In this document: one piece after another, positions 62,213 through 64,000 of the stretch
How positions within the stretch are numbered: the stretch's first letter is position 1
How the letters are laid out: each line of letters starts with the position of its first letter
From: Trichoplax sp. H2
Taxonomy: Eukaryota; Placozoa; Uniplacotomia; Trichoplacea
Reading direction: 5' to 3'
Assembly (NCBI GenBank): GCA_003344405.1
Contig: NOWV01000003.1
Span: 558,001-622,000, forward strand
Length of the DNA: 64,000 nucleotides
Translations under genes and position numbers: made by a program
Notes under the pieces: model-generated
The model's input: the letters and a program-made list of their open reading frames with translations, nothing else
Told to the model about the DNA's origin: nothing
The model's database searches: none

Positions 62213-64000
62213 CCATGAGCGATTCTATACGACCTGGCTCTGTATTCTGTGATAGTAGCTTGCCATTAGCAGCAATACATTCTTTTCCACATTTGTATAC
62301 ATTTGTGGATGAAATCCTAAGATCTTTATCAATCTTACGACCAATTGAGCAAAGAAACTCAAGGTGCATTTTTCTAACTACTTCGATAAAAACTAATTCA
62401 CACGAGCATTCCTGTATGTCTTCTACCATGAAATAGTATTTATTAAATGAACAGGTAACATTCAGAGTATCAGTATTTAGTCGAATGCCTAAAATTAGAG
62501 CAGAAAAGCTCAAAGCAGCTATAGAAGTGTAAAGTAACAATACATCATGTCTTACCTCCACTATCACTTTCTTTAAGTAATAAAGATCCACAAGTAATGC
62601 AACATTTATTAATTTTATGCTTCTCATTCATTAACGTCTGAGATGTCCTAGATACTGCAGAAGAAAATTACTTACAGGTCGATCATAAATTAACAATTAC
62701 CTTCCGATTGTACTAGCTATTAAATGATGTATGATGTGCTCAGTTAGGCTATTGAGATTAATACCCGGTCCAGCAGTCTCAAGAATTAATTCGTTTTCGG
62801 AATCAGAAAATTGCTCAATGTTAACATTTTCAGATTCCGGTGTCATAGTACCAGTGCTAGAACTATTACATGAAAACAGCGATGAAGATCCTGAAGCTTG
62901 ACTAGATATGTCATTGGCAGGTGCCAAACACAATTCTTTATTATTAATACTGATATTTGCGCCAACGTGGAAACTACTATCGATTACATTTATGACATTG
63001 TCATCGTCGTTTATAATCTTATCAGTCGTTATCATGGTCTGAGAGTGATACTTTTCGGAATTGGGGCTTGAAAGCAAGTGAATATCATCATCTTGTCTAG
63101 ATTTGCATGTGTTACTACATATAGTTTCTAGCGAATAATGAAGTAGAATAACCTTAAATCCTCAATCCGCGAACGTACGCGAGAAATAAACGCACGTGTT
63201 AGATCAAAATTAAGTTCATACCGGCGACCAGCTTCCTAGCAGAGACAAATCCTGTACATAAATTTAAATTTGGCTTGCTTACGGGAGAGCTTAAGTCTAC
63301 CATTAAGGGGCTTTTGGTGCACTCAGGAGAAGTTAGTATTGACATTTTCTTTTCAGGTGTAAGGTATTTCGAGACTGATTCTTGAGTACTGATAAAGTAA
63401 GCGTAACGCCAATAAGTTATATTTATGGCTTTACTAATATATATATAGACGAATAAAACCTTAACTACAACAAACTTAGATGATAAAGGAGTTTCGCAAC
63501 TATCAATCCTCCCAGAAACAAATGACGATAAAGTTGCTAAAGTATCCGAAGCAAGACTGAAATGTTGGACTCTCTGCCGCACCCACTTGGCTAATCCTAA
63601 AATGAAATGCAAAATTTATATCAAGAGTTACTTGAAGAAATGTATATTGCCATTAAGTGTTCGAGACAGATACTACTGTATACCAGCGGTATATTTTGTT
63701 GATTTTCCAAAGCGGTCATCCAACAATAACAATGCTCCCCAATCGTTCCTATCCACAAAAAGTTATGTAGAAAGATGAGAACTGGGTAACTAGCAAAAGG
63801 CTTGATAATAATCTTACCGATTTCTTATACAACGACCTAACGCCTAAAAAAGACGTAATAATGAGTTCAACAAGATAAAAACTAGCTCGAGCATGAGGAC
63901 TTCAAGCTTACCTGATTAAGAGCTCGATATGCTTGAATTTCATACCATTCCTTACCAGTTAATAAATTTCTTTGCGCACTGAACTTGTCATTATATTTTT
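62208..64000 (-). CDS. BRIP1: BRIP1/FANCJ DNA helicase, C-terminal part (5' truncated by window)
   Basis: Eight minus-strand exons in the window: 63912-64000 (partial), 63818-63843 (26 nt), 63684-63748, 63476-63596, 63222-63388, 62701-63127, 62556-62647 and 62208-62488, in consistent phase, about 421 residues. The protein is an XPD-family 5'-3' iron-sulphur helicase of the Fanconi pathway. The segment [22 protein letters not shown] is helicase motif VI (QxxGRxxR), followed by [13 protein letters not shown] and [12 protein letters not shown], which is the BRIP1 order rather than RTEL1 or DDX11. A variable Ser-rich tail follows. The last two exons contain a cysteine module ([30 protein letters not shown]) that I do not recall in human BRIP1 but that resembles the Cys-containing end of plant FANCJ-like helicases. 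The junction 62701/62647 was set by phase. Without it the frame would stop at 62697. Confidence 0.88.

Noticed and set aside
62697-62699. Stop codon ending BRIP1 after STIGR
   Set aside because: The GGAAG|GTAATT donor just before it joins in phase to two further coding exons, so the stop is probably intronic.

Overview
This is nuclear DNA of a non-bilaterian animal, most likely a placozoan (Trichoplax or Hoilungia type). That assignment is inferred from about two-thirds A+T, dense introns of about 70-1000 bp, compact gene spacing and animal-wide gene families with full ancestral domain sets; no species marker was read directly. Nearly all genes are split. Exons were rebuilt by hand from GT/GC-AG sites, reading phase and similarity to remembered families. 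For every multi-exon gene, the listed exon lengths sum to a whole number of codons.

Layout, left to right. 1-7559 (+) is CLIP1/CLIP-170, missing its 5' end. 8614-8883 (-) is a small unrecognised ORF. 10271-10953 (-) is POLR2J (RNA polymerase II subunit RPB11), head to head with EMG1/NEP1 at 11947-13907 (+). 15497-15757 (-) is ANAPC11, head to head with a proline-rich MTFR1/PRR11-like gene at 16467-19414 (+). 20455-24299 (-) is MFSD13A/TMEM180 with 16 exons, head to head with TRAPPC11 at 26645-33879 (+) with 34 exons. 36033-43754 (+) is a secreted or membrane-anchored leucine-rich-repeat protein made of 18 one-repeat exons. 45924-49724 (+) is a GPR143 (OA1)-type receptor. 52545-57766 (-) is TRAFD1-like. 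62208-64000 (-) is the 3' part of BRIP1/FANCJ.

The genes are not an operon. They are unlinked cellular functions: microtubule plus ends, transcription, ribosome biogenesis, APC/C, TRAPP trafficking, signalling and DNA repair. Three adjacent pairs diverge, and the spaces between them hold clusters of a short palindromic GTAC/TACTGTAC repeat. Similar clusters lie upstream of GPR143 and TRAFD1. The two 3'-to-3' gaps look nearly free of it.

Other non-coding features are an assembly gap of 20 N (59094-59113) flanked by two near-identical copies of about 0.9-1.0 kb, a 267-bp terminal-inverted-repeat element inside the left copy, and several foldback sequences. The most unusual gene is the LRR protein: signal peptide, LRRNT, 18 LRRs, LRRCT and a short hydrophobic tail, with every repeat on its own frame-neutral exon.
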